Part shown: one piece after another, positions 22,670-34,100 of the stretch | How the letters are laid out: the number at the start of each line of letters is the position of its first letter | How positions within the stretch are numbered: position 1 is the first letter of the stretch | Source: Sporodiniella umbellata | Taxonomy: Eukaryota > Mucoromycota > Mucoromycetes > Mucorales > Rhizopodaceae | Direction of reading: 5' to 3' | Assembly: GCA_025677835.1 (NCBI GenBank) | Contig: JAIXMR010000047.1 | Span: 1 to 64,000, forward strand | DNA length: 64,000 nt | Position numbers and translations under genes: made by a program | The notes under the pieces: model-generated | Databases searched by the model: none | Seen by the model: only the letters and a program-made list of their open reading frames with translations | What the model was told of the DNA's origin: nothing

Positions 22670-23670
22670 TTATTCCTCATCGGATTCTTCAGCAAGGGTC
22701 ATAGCAATACGATCCAAATCACGTTGACCATCTTGAGTGATCATACGGCCACTAAAGAAAGAAAAAAGGATTAATTAATGGTTAATCTTTGAATAGTCTT
22801 GCTTACCCTCTCTTGTCCTTTTGCAAGACACCGATCTTTTCCAAGGATTGAAGGACCTTACGGTTGACGGAACCAGAGGCATCGACGTGGTGAGAAGGGC
22901 GAGAACCGCGGTTGATAGTACCACCGTGAACTTTGTTCAAGGCACCAACACCAACACTCTTACGGATGTAGATGTGACGGGCGACGGAGGCGGCACGTAC
23001 ATAGTACCAATCGGGATCATAGGGAGCTAATTCCTTGAAAGTACCGGTCTTGACAAGGTCGACCCACTTGGGGACTTCGAGCTTACCAGTACGCTTGAGG
23101 TAGGCAGCGTAGGCTTTGATGAAAGCTACAATGGATCAAGCTTTAGTGTCTGTGGGTTATATTTGTACATGTATATATATATGTGTGTGTGTGTGTATGT
23201 GGTTATGTGCGTGTTGATTGAGCTGAGCCAAGCCACCTGTCGTTTCTCTTTCATCTTTTTTTTTTAAAAAAAAAAATATTTGTATTTTGAGAGCCAAAGC
23301 ACAAAAGAGAAGGTAGATTATAGGAAAAGTTCACTTGATCAATTGGCTAAACAATGACAAGAAAATAAAACAAAGAGATTGTTTTTTTTTCCTTTTTTGA
23401 TTGTTTTAAAATGAGAACATCATTAAAAAGTCAATGAAGACAACAATCAAATCTCTATTCAAATGGTTTTCAAAAGTAAGATGTTTTACTTTTCCTTCTG
23501 CTTTTAACCTTTCTTTGCTGTTGAATTTTTTTTCGTTCTGTTTTTGACTTTTGTGGCAAACGTAGATACGTGCGCACATACATGCGCACACACGCACACA
23601 CACACACACACACACACACTATTGAATAGTTACCATGGGCGTTGACGTCCTTTACAGTGATACCGGCCAT
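22670..23670 (-). CDS. RPS19: Ribosomal protein eS19 (40S)
   Basis: Cytosolic small-subunit ribosomal protein. The ATG is at 23670; exon 1 encodes MAGITVKDVNAH, followed by a long intron of about 500 nt. The main exon has AFIKAYAAYLKRTGKLEVP, KWVDLVKTGTFKELAPYDPD, WYYVRAASVARHIYIRKSVG and GGTINRGSRPSHHV. A last exon gives GRMITQDGQRDLDRIAMTLA and ends EESDEE before TAA at 22670. These are the signature blocks of eS19 and the length (~145 residues) is normal. Codon use is biased as expected for a ribosomal protein. Intron 1 contains (TG)n and (CA)n microsatellites. The long first intron right after a short 5' coding exon is typical of ribosomal protein genes in fungi. Confidence 0.97.
23566..23619. 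repeat. (CA)n microsatellite in eS19 intron 1
   Basis: Nearly pure CA/CGCA dinucleotide run directly downstream, on the sense strand, of the first donor site. A shorter TG run lies in the same intron near 23178-23200. Confidence 0.9.
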
Positions 23671-24682
23671 AATTATATAGAGAAAGAGAGAGATTAATTC
23701 AGTTCCGAGAGGCACCTCTGAAAAATAGAAAATTTTTTTCTTTGCTTACCGCCATTAGCCAATGATCGGGGATCGGCATGTCAATTTGGAGGGAATGAGC
23801 GATGCCAAATTTTAAGCGTGCAAAACACCTTAAGGTGATGATTCAACAAAGCCTTACTTTTTGTATGTACACATTGCTAGAGTCTGCAATCTTTTTCTGT
23901 TACTCTCCTTGAAATAAGCTTGTTCTAAAGCTTACAGCGTTTTGAATCAACCTGTCTTTTTTTTTAAAGATATGTCTATTCTTTCTCACTTTTTTTTAAA
24001 AAGATAAAAAACAATAGACGTTTTTTCTTTTCATTGTATTGGACCAAAAGTTCAATTAAAACATAAAAAGACACACTAGAATGCGTTTATGTGTCAATAA
24101 AATAAGGCAACTCTAGACATGTATATATGTGTATGTTTTTATGGAAGCTTTCTCTTTTTTGGGCTGCAAAAAGTAAAACCAAAGGGCTCAAAGAGAAGCA
24201 ATGAGTATTTATGTGTCGTAGTACTTCAGCGGTTTTTCTATTACTATTATTGTTGTTAATATTACTCTTATTATTATTTTACATTGCTCTATAGGTTTCA
24301 TACCTAGTTTAAGGAAAGGACCAAAAAAAAACTTTTAAAGCAAACAAAATATCCTTCTGAAACCGTTAAAGAGAAACCAAGAGAGTACCCAAAAAAAGGG
24401 CCATTTTGTAAATAAGCGAAATATTGAATATAAAAAAAGAATGCATGCAAGTTTACTTTTGAGTGTATAGAAAATAGATACAACGACTACAATAAAAATA
24501 GCTATAGTAATAACTACAATTATTATTATAATAATAATGAAAATAATAATAAAAATAATAATAAAAAAGTAACATTCTTTTATCTTTTTTTCAGTCTTTT
24601 TTCAATTCTTATAAACAACTAGCCTTTCCTTTTCTCCCTTTCTTCTCTCTTTTACTTGTCCCCACGCTCTTTTATTGTTATT
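23671..24682. other. Divergent promoter region of eS19 and RhoGAP genes
   Basis: About 1 kb between two divergent start codons. It contains poly-T, ATT/AAT repeats (24240-24280, 24515-24570) and pyrimidine-rich stretches. No coding frame was recognised. Confidence 0.5.
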
Positions 24683-24826
24683 ATGGTCCAAGCGCTTCCT
24701 TTATTTGGATCACCACTTGTAACAGCATTGGCTCGATCGAGCGTTAGAACTTCCTCCGGTTTATGTGTACCTGGCATACTCGCTCGATGTTTCAGTGAGA
24801 TTGAAAAAAATGGTAAAAACTACACG

Positions 24827-24865
<39 letters not shown>

Positions 24866-26058
24866 TGTCTGCTTCTACGCTTCCCTTTCTTTTTTTGTTT
24901 GCTTTTCTAATGATCTTGCTTTCTCAAAGGTTTAAAGGTAGAAGGAATATTTCGCAAATCTGGTTCAACGGCGATTATCAATCAATTACAAAAACATTTT
25001 GAAAATGTAGAAGACCCTTTTGCTCTTACTTTGCCAGAAAACATCAACGGTCATTCAATGGCAGGCTTACTTAAACGTTATTTGCAGCAATTGCCAGAGC
25101 CTGTCATCCCAAAACACTATCAAAAACAATTTTTGTCCGCTTTTGGTAAAAAAAAATTCCCGATAAAAAAAAGTTCCTTTTTCTATTATTTTGACACCCT
25201 TTTATATAATAAAATGGAAATACAGAAGATAAAGATAGATACACCAAAGAAACAGTAGAGCAACGACTGAAAGATGCCTGTAAACAACTTCCTTACGAAC
25301 ATCTTCACCTATTACAGTTCATTATAGAAATCGCCGTTCGAATCCAACGCCACCAAGATAAGAACCAAATGTCTTTGAATTCATTAGCCATTATCTTTGC
25401 GCCTACCTGCGTACGCCTCGATGGCGTGAGTCAGTTGATGCCTAGTAGTGCATTAGTCACTTCGCCTTCAATTCAAGACAGTGCTTCTTCTTCTTGCTCC
25501 CTGCCCTTGACGATCAACAAACATCACGACTTTATTACGAAAGCAAGAAAATTGATTGTCAATGTCATCAAGCGAAAGATGGGCCGTCAACACAATAAAA
25601 ACAACTGGCTTTATAACAAGAGTAGCATGTCTCTGATTCTGTACCAACCGAGTGATCTGTTACAGTTAGATCTGATGAAAGAAAGCAATACCTGGGTTGG
25701 TCTGTTTGAATTCATGATGAATCATCCAGAAAGCTTTACTACTATCACACAACTCAAAAGAGGGGATCTGGAAAAGGTAATAGAAAATCAGAGATAAAAG
25801 GCGAGACCTGACTTCTTTTTTAACATAACTTAGAATAAGAAAGAATTGAAAGAAAAAAGCTTGGATCGAAAGCGTTATGGCTATAGTCATATGAAAGATT
25901 CTGAATTAAGTTCACAAGAAAATAAGATTATTCATGGTTATGGTCATCCATACGATATCAACCGATTCGATCTCTGTAGAGATGAAAGTGAAACCAAGAA
26001 ACCAACCTTATTACGTAGTAACAATGAATTATTCCAGATTACTGCCACTCTTTTATAA
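24683..26058 (+). CDS. RhoGAP-domain protein
   Basis: Rho-family GTPase-activating protein. The first in-frame ATG is 24683 (MVQALPLFGSPLVTALARSS). The GAP domain starts with VPGILARCFSEIEKNG and carries the arginine finger in GLKVEGIFRKSGS. It continues through LLKRYLQQLPEPVIPKHYQ, then LPYEHLHLLQFIIEIAVRI and MSLNSLAIIFAPTCVR, which is the usual NxLAxxFAPxL-like block. A C-terminal extension of about 200 residues has no known motif (NWLYNKSSMSLILYQPSD; GYGHPYDINRF). Five exons are seen; one donor is followed by 9 A (25146-25156) and an intron near 24813 contains 25 T on the sense strand. The target GTPase (Rho1, Cdc42 or Rac) cannot be told from sequence alone. It is convergent with KXD1. 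Confidence 0.9.
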
Positions 26059-26065
26059 AACACAC

Positions 26066-26150
26066 GTACACAGACAACTACACACACGCACACGCACACG
26101 CACACTCACACTCACGCACACTCACACGCACATACACACGCACACATATA
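26066..26150. repeat. (CA)n-rich microsatellite in RhoGAP 3' UTR
   Basis: Interrupted CA/CG dinucleotide run just after the RhoGAP stop, followed by A and CACATA runs up to about 26275. It fills the space between two convergent genes. Confidence 0.85.
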
Positions 26151-26322
26151 TACATGGCCAAAAAAAAAAAAAAAAAAAACTACCACTTACTAATAAATAC
26201 ACCCCCCTCCTCTCCCCCTCACATATATATACACATACACATACATACAGACACACACACACATTCATATATATATATGTACATATATGTTATTATTATT
26301 GTTATTGGTAAGATGGGGATCA

Positions 26323-26746
26323 CTATTCTTCGTCGCTATCTATAACAAGGGGAGGATGCTGAAGTACAGCATGGGCATATGCTTCAGGATATTTCTCGTT
26401 TAATCGTTTTTTAATTCGACCAAGCTTTGTAAAGACCGAGTTCATATCTTTTCTTGTCTGCTTTAATAATTTTGCATGTTGTTCTAGCTGCTGATAGATG
26501 TCAACATATCTTGCTTTACTGAACTTGTTGAAGGCTTCTATTTTCTTTTCTGTTTCTTTATAGCCTTTTAAGCTTGTTTATCATTATCAATATATATATA
26601 TATATATATATATTCGTGTGAGTTGTAATAATCGTTTTCCCCTCATTTCCTTTTTACCATTCTTCTTGGCTTTTTAGAATCCTGTTAATGTCTTCTTCAC
26701 TTTTTGTTTTTAATATTTGCTCCGAAACATGGTGTGTTAGCGACAT
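26323..26746 (-). CDS. KXD1: KxDL-motif protein KXD1 (BORC/BLOC-1-type subunit)
   Basis: Small coiled-coil subunit of lysosome/endosome-positioning complexes (family knowledge). Exons 26658-26746 and 26323-26572 join in phase to 112 residues. Exon 1 gives MSLTHHVSEQILKTKSEED. Exon 2 holds the core FNKFSKARYVDIYQQLEQHA, then KLLKQTRKDMNSVFTKLGRI and KKRLNEKYPEAYAH, which is the family block with KxDL represented as RKDMNSVF. The acidic C-terminus is VIDSDEE. The conserved order AR...L..H...L...(K/R)xDL..(I/V)F.(R/K)...(L)..(K/Q)(Y/H)PEA agrees with animal KXD1. The intron carries a (TA)n run at 26590-26613. The gene is too short and split to be caught by simple ORF length cut-offs. Confidence 0.82.
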
Positions 26747-27097
26747 TATTCAAATGAAAGGGAAAAAAAGACAAAGAAAAGCAAACAATAACAAACGGAG
26801 TTGCAAAGCTACATTAAAAGATGAAGTATTTTTAGCTAAACTTTGATTCGATAAGACAGATCTCTATGTCTTTTTATCCGCACAATACCAAATAAAGTAA
26901 ACCCTTAGTCCTTTTAAAATAATAATGAAAAAAAGGGGGAAAAGTAAACAAGAAAATCTAATTTAGATGGAGTTCTGTCTATCGATCCATCAGAATTCAG
27001 GTTATTATTATTACTATTATTATTATTATTATTATTATTATTCTTATTCTTATTCTTATTATTATTATTATTATTATTATTATTTTACTTTTTTTTA
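26747..27097. other. KXD1 upstream region and trinucleotide repeat
   Basis: This 350-bp gap holds the KXD1 promoter and the 3' UTR of the next minus-strand gene, including the (TTA)n run. No further gene was seen. Confidence 0.6.
27001..27084. repeat. (TTA)n/(TTC)n trinucleotide repeat
   Basis: About 84 bp of ATT/TTA repeats with a TTCTTA interruption, lying immediately 3' of the stop codon of the minus-strand gene that ends at 27098. Confidence 0.9.
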
Positions 27098-28470
27098 TTA
27101 TAAGAAAAAGTGAGTGTACTGTCTACTGTCCACATGAACTTCCATATCTGACAGTTTATATTCGTTTAACTCTTGTTTGATCTTCATAGCCACGACAGGG
27201 GTCAATTTTTGACAGGTAGCATTTGAATCGCAACGACGATCGTATTCAGTAGATGAATAGGTTTCGTGTACCTGGACGGTAGCGTAAAATTGTATTTTTC
27301 TTTTATCGTTTTGATGCAAACTAGAAGAGGAAGAAGCAGCAGGTTTTAGTTTGGGTGAAGCGTGTAACCCGATACCGTATTGGAGTCCTACAGGATTGGG
27401 TTTCTTTAAGGCTTCATCCGGTCGATGGATAGCTGTGGCTGTAGTGGTGGTAGAAGAAGAAGAAGAGGGTGTGGGTGAAGGTAAAGCTTCTGCGTTAAGT
27501 CTAGGGTGGTTTGTATTGACAGGAGGGGGCAAGCGATGAAAGGAACGCGAGGAGATGGCGGAATTGGGTGAGTCAGGAGCTCCATTATTGTTTTGATAAT
27601 GGGGGCCTTTATTGTTTTTAGTTAAATACCCAAGAAAAAAAAGCTCATATAAACGCGTATTGTGTTTACCTTTCTTTCTTTGTTTGACGTCCACTTTAAG
27701 CTCAGGTCGCTTTTTACTGTCGGGTTCGTCTTCTTCTTGTATCGAGCTTCTTTGGAACAAGCTGGACAAAGAAGCAATTGATCTTCTTCTTAAAGATTTT
27801 TTTTCAGAGGGCGTAGAGGAAATAGATACCGCCGAGCCGCTCTGAATCGATGAGTCCCTAAAGTCACGGCTGGATCGAATGTTGCTCATACTGAACACTT
27901 TTCGCAGTTTTTTTGAAAAAGATATGTTGGAGGCGGTGGAAATGTCCGATTCAACGGACGAAGAGGCGATGGAGGATGCAAATGAAGGTCTGCGTTCTTG
28001 AGGAACAACAGTATGGTTAAGGTGGCTGCGACGTCGATCTGTCGCCCCAGAGCTACGGGGATGGGGCCTTGAGTGACGATTGGAAGGAACGGGTGTAGAT
28101 GTAGATTTTTGAAGTTGCACAGGCGAACTCGTTGTTCTTCTTCTTTGCTGTGGTTGTTGATAGTGGTGTTGGTTGTTGTGTTTGTTATTAGTGTTGTTGA
28201 TTACATAAGGCTGTTTTGCTTGTAGCCATACTTCTTGAGGCTAAAATACACAAGAATAGATAGAGAAAATATATATCAAATAAAAAAACACGTTTTTTAT
28301 TCATTCATTGTTAATAAGTGCATAAAGCTAATTTATAAATAATAGAATAACCATTTTTGGTTATTCGTGTAACAAACTACCTGAAATGTCTTGGTCAAGT
28401 AGTTGGATAAAGCAATATCCTCGTCGTCGGTTTGCAATGAAATGGGTGTGCGCTGTTGAATAGTGGCCAT
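27098..28470 (-). CDS. Ser-rich low-complexity protein with conserved C-terminal domain (Bni4-like?)
   Basis: The ATG at 28470 starts MATIQQRTPISLQTDDEDIA; a 5' intron separates this from the main exon. The long middle part is disordered: Ser/Pro/Arg-rich, poly-Ser and Thr tracts, and basic clusters such as KKSLRRRSIASLSSLFQRSS. The C-terminus is compact: KRKIQFYATVQVHETYSS, then TEYDRRCDSNATCQKLTPVV, MKIKQELNEYKLSDMEVHVD and a YTHFF end. KIQF fits the RVxF-type PP1 docking pattern. A similar ending (TYSxxxYDRR...LTPxxA..IK.ELN..K.xEMxVH...THFF) is, as I recall, shared by fungal Bni4/Afr1-like phosphatase-targeting proteins, which would suggest a role at septa or growth sites; this is inference. 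A 60-nt in-frame segment near 27614-27675 begins GTAAAC, contains TTAACTAA and ends AAG, so it may be a further intron. Confidence 0.6.
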
Positions 28471-29189
28471 TGACACAATGATTTATAAAAGAAAAGGGTA
28501 ATTGAATTGAATTGAATCAAAGGAGAGTAGCAAAAGAGGTCTGTAATAGTAAAGAACGAGTGTATGAAAGAATGGATTTAAAGAAGTTTGGTATATACAG
28601 TGGTGTGGTATTTAAAACATAAATAATAAAAAAAAAACAGGAAAAAATATAACGAAAAAGAAAAAAAAAAAGAAAAATAGCAGCTTCCTCTTTAATTTAA
28701 GAAAAAAAAGAGATAAATAGAAAGGAGGAACAAATAAAAAAGGGCGACAGAGGATTTCCTTGTGCATTTTGGATTGCCCACTTCTCCGTTTGAATTTTCT
28801 CTAAACTGATCTATTGCCTGTGTTCTTTGACCCCAATGAAATGCTTTCCTTTCTCGGATCTCTGAACGGGAAATTAAAATCTACTATACTCACGCCATTC
28901 ACCATTAACAAACATACCTTTTTTCTCTTCTTTTGACCTTTTAAATCGCATCCGTTTAAGGTATTTGGATTAGTGACTCAAACAACTGTACAAAAGAGGG
29001 GAAGGAGGAAAGGAAAGAAAAAGTGTTGGTGTGCACAAAGATCATGGAAAAGGCAGAATAGCTATTTTAGTTTCATTCTATTTTTTTTATTGAATTAGAA
29101 AAACATTTGTGTGCAACATTAAGCTCATTACTAGAAAACACACATGTTACGCCTCTTAAAGCTTCACTCAGCACATTAAAATATTCTTT
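28471..29189. other. Divergent intergenic region
   Basis: Promoter region of the minus-strand Ser-rich protein and upstream DNA of the RRM-like gene, rich in A runs near 28630-28730. A plus-strand frame at 29107-29289 was not convincing as an exon. Confidence 0.45.
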
Positions 29190-29919
29190 ATGCAACTACA
29201 AAAAATATACTTGCAAGAAAAAGGAAATCTTACCTGGGATTCAATCAGCTCCCCCAAAAAAAACAGTGAAGAAAAGCATATGCCAATGAAGATATCTATT
29301 GTCGTACGTCTTTTACTCCAAACGCCTTTTATATTTACATGTTTTTTTAAATCTCAGTATACGTTAATAGTTTTTTTTTTTTTTTTTTTATTCAAGATTT
29401 TTTTTGTTAATCTTATGTCTAGACAGCTCCTTGGTAAAAGCAAAATTCTGAAATGGCTTTTTATTTGGTCTTTTTCCTAAGTAATTTAGACTAATATTTC
29501 TTTATTTTTCTTTCAAAAGCAAAATTGGCTTACACAAAATCACCTATGCCGCCAAAAGAATACATTTATCTTGTTGCAGTTTCAAATCTTCCTTCTAGTT
29601 TCAAACCCGTTGAGAAGTTTTTCGAAAAATTAGACATTCATCGCTTTACAAAGCCGAATCGTTCAAGAACCGCTTTCGTTCAATACCAGGTAGCCTACTA
29701 TCTTTGAACAAAAAAAAAAGAGTCTATCCATGCTAAAACAGTCATCAGGATGAAGCCGATGCCAAAAAAGCAACAGCTTTGATACAGGGAAGAAGACTTG
29801 AAAGCCGAATTATCACTGCTAGCTATAAGAGAACTGTTCCAATAGAATTCTGTTATAAAAGTGATACGGCAGAGTCTAAGTTTTCTCTGAGCTTTGTCGT
29901 AAAGAAAACCAAATCCTGA
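29190..29919 (+). CDS. Small RRM-like protein (5' part uncertain)
   Basis: The two last exons are clear: about 29520-29689 and 29749-29919, joined in phase at FVQYQ|DEADAKKATALI. They form a compact RRM-like fold: beta-1/RNP2-like YIYLVAVSNLP, a helix PVEKFFEKL, RNP1-like RTAFVQYQ, then ATALIQGRRLESRIITASY. The tail is basic and ends VVKKTKS. Upstream, ATG 29190 opens MQLQKIYLQEKGNLTWD, and a donor GTGAAG near 29267 would join in phase to the RRM exon, giving a protein of roughly 140 residues. That first intron (about 250 nt, with a run of 19 T) has a weak donor, so the true start may differ. The RNA target is unknown. Confidence 0.5.
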
Positions 29920-32303
29920 CAATGATTACCCTGTAGCAAACCTCTCCCCACGGCAACAACAACATTTGTAAATACATATTGATCACTCCTTTTCTCTCAA
30001 AAAAAAAAAAGAACATAGAGCATAGTAATAAAATTAGACTTCACCCCATATTTTGCATGACTTTTTTTGAGAGTAAGAAACACATCTTTAAAAAGCAAAG
30101 CTATTCTTATTTGTCCGCACCAGAGTTGCTGTAAAGTGCTACTTTATACAGCTATCGTTGGTGTGTTTCTTAGTATAAATAGAGCTTTGAATAGGATACA
30201 GATCAACAACCCATTTTATTTTCGAAATTGACAGGGTTCGCTAGTGAAGCACCCAATATACAGAAAAGTGCTGCTCAATGAATGAAAGAATAGTAATAAT
30301 AACCAAAGCCACAACTGTAACCGAGTGCTTGCATAAAGAGGAGGTCGGACGAATCTCATACTCTCATTTATCTGATGGCGAGATCTAATAAGATACAGCT
30401 AAAAAAAAGATTTATACGGCCTATACCAGATCAGCTTTTGCCCAAAAAAAGAAAAGGGTAATTGTTTGTCTGTAATCATCAAGACTGTTGAGTCATTAAA
30501 TACAAGCGAATTAACTATACTTACTGGCTGTTAGCACACGGATTAGTACATATATATATATATATATACATTAAACAAAGGGTGAGCGGGAATATACTAG
30601 GAACTTAGAAAGTGATGCTAGTGATAAGGTGACAAAAAATGGTGCCTTCAGATCCTTAGTAGATAAGATGCAAAGAACAGAAGCTGCTAAAAAAAACTTG
30701 GCTTTGTTCATCCTCTTGCATATGAAATAGAAAATAGATGATGAATTAAACAACCAACAACTGTTATGAGCAAAAAAAATGGAAATGATCGAAACTGGCC
30801 TAATTAAAATAAAAGCGAATACCGTTGTTTTAAACCCAAACCATCTATAGAAGATGCATAGCCTACGTCAAGTATATTCATCAAGAATAGAAATTGACAC
30901 AGCCATTTTGTTATTATTTTCTGCTTTACGTACAAGCTCCAAACCACTTGTTCTTTTTTTTTTTTTTTTTTTTGGAGTTAACGCAACACCTATCGATTTC
31001 TTGTATTTAAAATGGTGTAATATTGATAAAGACTAAAAAAAAAAAACACACACACATACTTCGTTGAGCTTTTTTCTGTGGTACAGAGCATCAACACAGC
31101 AAAATCAGTCAACAAGGTAATAGTTATTGAAATCATATCTGAATCTGCTCACCTTAAACTGAACTATAAATAGTAAAATACACTCATCGATTTCTACTTT
31201 TAAACAACGGTTAAGCACTTCTTATTCTGGGCTTATAAAATCTAGTATGCGATCAGCGATTAACATTTTTAAAATACACGGTAAATCAGTACCCTTAATA
31301 CAGAACACTATTAATGAAAAATCTTTCCGAAACAAAAACAGAGAGCACCCTCAGTCTTTTTCTTTAGTCTCTGTAAACTAACAGTTGATCATCTCAAATG
31401 TTTTGGAATTTTCTATGACTGTTGTCATCAACTGTTTTATATATACAGAGGACTATACATTCTAGCTTAATCAATTCAATATGTATCAAGGGGTTTATAT
31501 GATCGGCTCTATTCAATACTAAAAGAGTCAATTTCGGTACTGTTTTAACAAATGTATACATATATGCATTCGTATCTGTTCATGACTACTAGCACAGCTA
31601 GTTTTACAGATCGGACTCTGTATAAAGCATTTATTTTGAATTTCCGTCTTGAGCTATTTTATTATTATGGTAAATAATTGAGCAGTATATACTATTGTAA
31701 AAGAGTTAAAGTTTAGTTCATAATTATAGTTTGATTCTTTGATGCTCTAATATGTTTGAATGCGAATGGGCAATTGTTAAAAGTCTGTTTTACGACCTTG
31801 CTATAAAATCAATATTTACAAGGCAGGAGTAGTTTACCAAGAGAGACATAATAGTAAGCAAGTAACTATCATTTAAAAGACAGTTATCATGCACAATACC
31901 CCTACTCTTTACTCATGTATTTCGAAACGAAAATAACAAAACAACTTTAATAAATTTTTTTAATAAAAAAACGAATATAGTCATTATTCTTCAGAATAAG
32001 TGTTTACTAAGAAAGAGCCCCCTACTGCCCTATCTAACTAACACTATACGTATGTACTTTATTCCTTTTTTTTATATATTAAAACGATTTATGCAGCCAG
32101 TAGTTGTTCTCAATTTTATTTATTCTCCAAAAGTTCAAAGCTCATAGCATGCACCCCTGTAAAATTATGCAAATTAGTAAAGTCAAATGTAACTGTCAGA
32201 CCAAGCCAACAATTCAAATAAAAAGTCATTAACGAAGAAGGAATTTTTGTTTTTTTATCTCATTCTAGTTTCTCTTTAAAAAACAAGTGCTTTTTTAATA
32301 GTG
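29920..32303. other. AT-rich region; right part duplicated downstream of third CotH gene
   Basis: No gene was recognised. The part from about 31080 to 31560 resembles about 40540-41040, the spacer after the third CotH gene. For example, TAAATAGTAAAATACAC matches the CAAATAGTAATCTATC region, and the words around CTAAAAGAGTC and GTACTGTTTT recur in order. Another block near 31620-31680 resembles 37812-37870 upstream of the third CotH gene. This DNA therefore belongs to the duplicated CotH locus. A (TA)n run lies at 30549-30568. Confidence 0.55.
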
Positions 32304-34100
32304 ACGGTCATAAGATTTTTATCAGGTAGTTTACCCCCTATTGTCTTTATAACGTACTGAATCTTGCTCTTTGTTTAGTATTTGTCTTGCTTTTTGCTTG
32401 TACAGTAAATGCTCAAATTATACAGTATAAAGTGATTGCTTCTTTGGACCGAACCATGAATCAGTCTGTTGCTGTCGTGGTTGACAACATAGCCTATAAG
32501 CTGAACCCTGACAGTACACACTCTATTCTACATACAGGCAGGGCGCCTGTTGCTTTAAAGGGCTATTATTACAAAAAGCTAAGCACTCAGAGATATGCAG
32601 AGATAAAATACAAGGACTACATAAAGATAGAAGTCGCGGAAAATGTCGGCGTACGAGAGTCATTTGAACGTTTGCCTGTGAAAAAAAATACGCTGAATGA
32701 GTTCTTTAACCGGTCTTGGAACATTCATAACAACTATCAGCTACCGAAGGTATATGAGCCTTTGAAAATTATCCATGAGTTATCTAGCAATATACACAAG
32801 GACGACGAGATACCTACGATTCATATCGAAGGCAATCCAAACGAGCTAGACAGTATACATAGGAATGCTGTTAATGAGACAGAAGCAAAGACATCAGTCA
32901 GCTTCATAGCTACAAATGAAGCTTTTAAATTTGAGGGCGCCATGATTCGGATCTCAGGACAGTTGACACGTAATTTAGACAAGTCCTCATACCGACTGAA
33001 GCTCAAGAAAAAAGACAGGCTTTATGGCTACCGTACCTTCAAGTTGCGTGCAATGGCAACAGATAAGTCCTACTTAAGAGAGCAGCTGGCCTACGGTGTC
33101 TCTGTATCGGCAGGACTGGCTTCACCTAGAGCATCTTATGTGCGTTTGATTATAAACCACCAGGATGTGGGCTTGTTTGGGTTCGTTGATCATGTAAAAA
33201 ACCCTTGGCTTGCCAACAAGTTTGACTATGGCAATGAAACCTACGAAAATGGCCCTCTCTATGCTTCCAAAACTATTCAAAGAAAAGAGACTAAGCTACC
33301 TAATGATTTGAGTTATCAATCCAACTTGACCCTATACACTGAGGGACAATACTTGATAAGAGAGAAAGCTTCAAATGGCAGCAAAACTGATTTTTTACCT
33401 CTTCAAACTTTAACAAAACTTATTGAACAAGCACCTATATCAGGTCCAAATGCGGCGAACGAATGGAAATCGTTTTTGGATACTGACTCTGTTTTAAGAT
33501 CGTAAGAAACAAGCCTTTAGTTGTTTTCGTACATTAACGTTTATCGCTAGTATTGCACTTGAAACTTTGTTAGGAAACGGAGATGGCTATGTCATCAGAT
33601 CGAGCAACTATCATATTTATCAGGATCCAAAGAGTAGCAAATTCATATGGATCCCTTTTGATATGGATCTTACTCTTGGAACACGAATTGGAAACGCAAC
33701 GCAGATGCTGAGCGGAAACTACAGAGCATGGCGTACATTTGAACAGAAACCACTTACAAAGAAAATAACTGATGTACCAGAGCTTAGAAAAGAGTTTGAA
33801 GAAATCATCCAAAAGCTGAACGAGGAAATTATCAATCCTAAATACATCTTTCCTCGTATTGACTCCATAGCAGACATGATTCGTGAAGACGTAATATGGG
33901 ATAAGAGCTGTGTACGTTTGGGAAATCCTGAAAAAAAACCCCTACCACCGTTTATCAAAGAATTTCCAGATACTCCTTTTGATGAAGCTATTAACGGAAC
34001 TGTAATCAGCGAGAAGTTTTATAGTGTCAAGTATTGGCTACAGAGTGCTTACCAAAATACAACCAATTTTTACTCACAAGAAGCTTCTAAATCCTCTTAA
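32304..34100 (+). CDS. CotH-family protein, copy 1; ACG at the expected start codon
   Basis: CotH (spore-coat H) proteins have a protein-kinase-like fold; in Mucorales some are cell-surface invasins. Exons 32304-32325, 32379-33501 and 33551-34100 are in phase (~564 residues). A hydrophobic signal segment (VFVLLFACTVNAQ) comes from the exon 1/2 junction. Conserved blocks are EFFNRSWNIHNNYQLP, RISGQLTRNLDKSSYRLKLK, FKLRAMATDKSYLREQLAYG, the probable catalytic loop LLGNGDGYVIRSSNYHIY, and a metal-site-like PFDMDLTLG. A 17-residue or so insertion around IKYKDYIKIEVAEN is absent from copies 3 and 4. Where copies 3 and 4 have ATG, this copy has ACG (32304-32306), with an in-frame stop upstream and no replacement ATG. 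The next in-frame ATG (near 32456) would remove the signal peptide. The rest of the frame is open. No C-terminal GPI-type hydrophobic tail. Confidence 0.82.

Noticed and set aside
32821..33006. Minus-strand frames inside the CotH genes
   Set aside because: Shadows of the conserved plus-strand CotH coding sequence, repeated at the same place in the paralogs.
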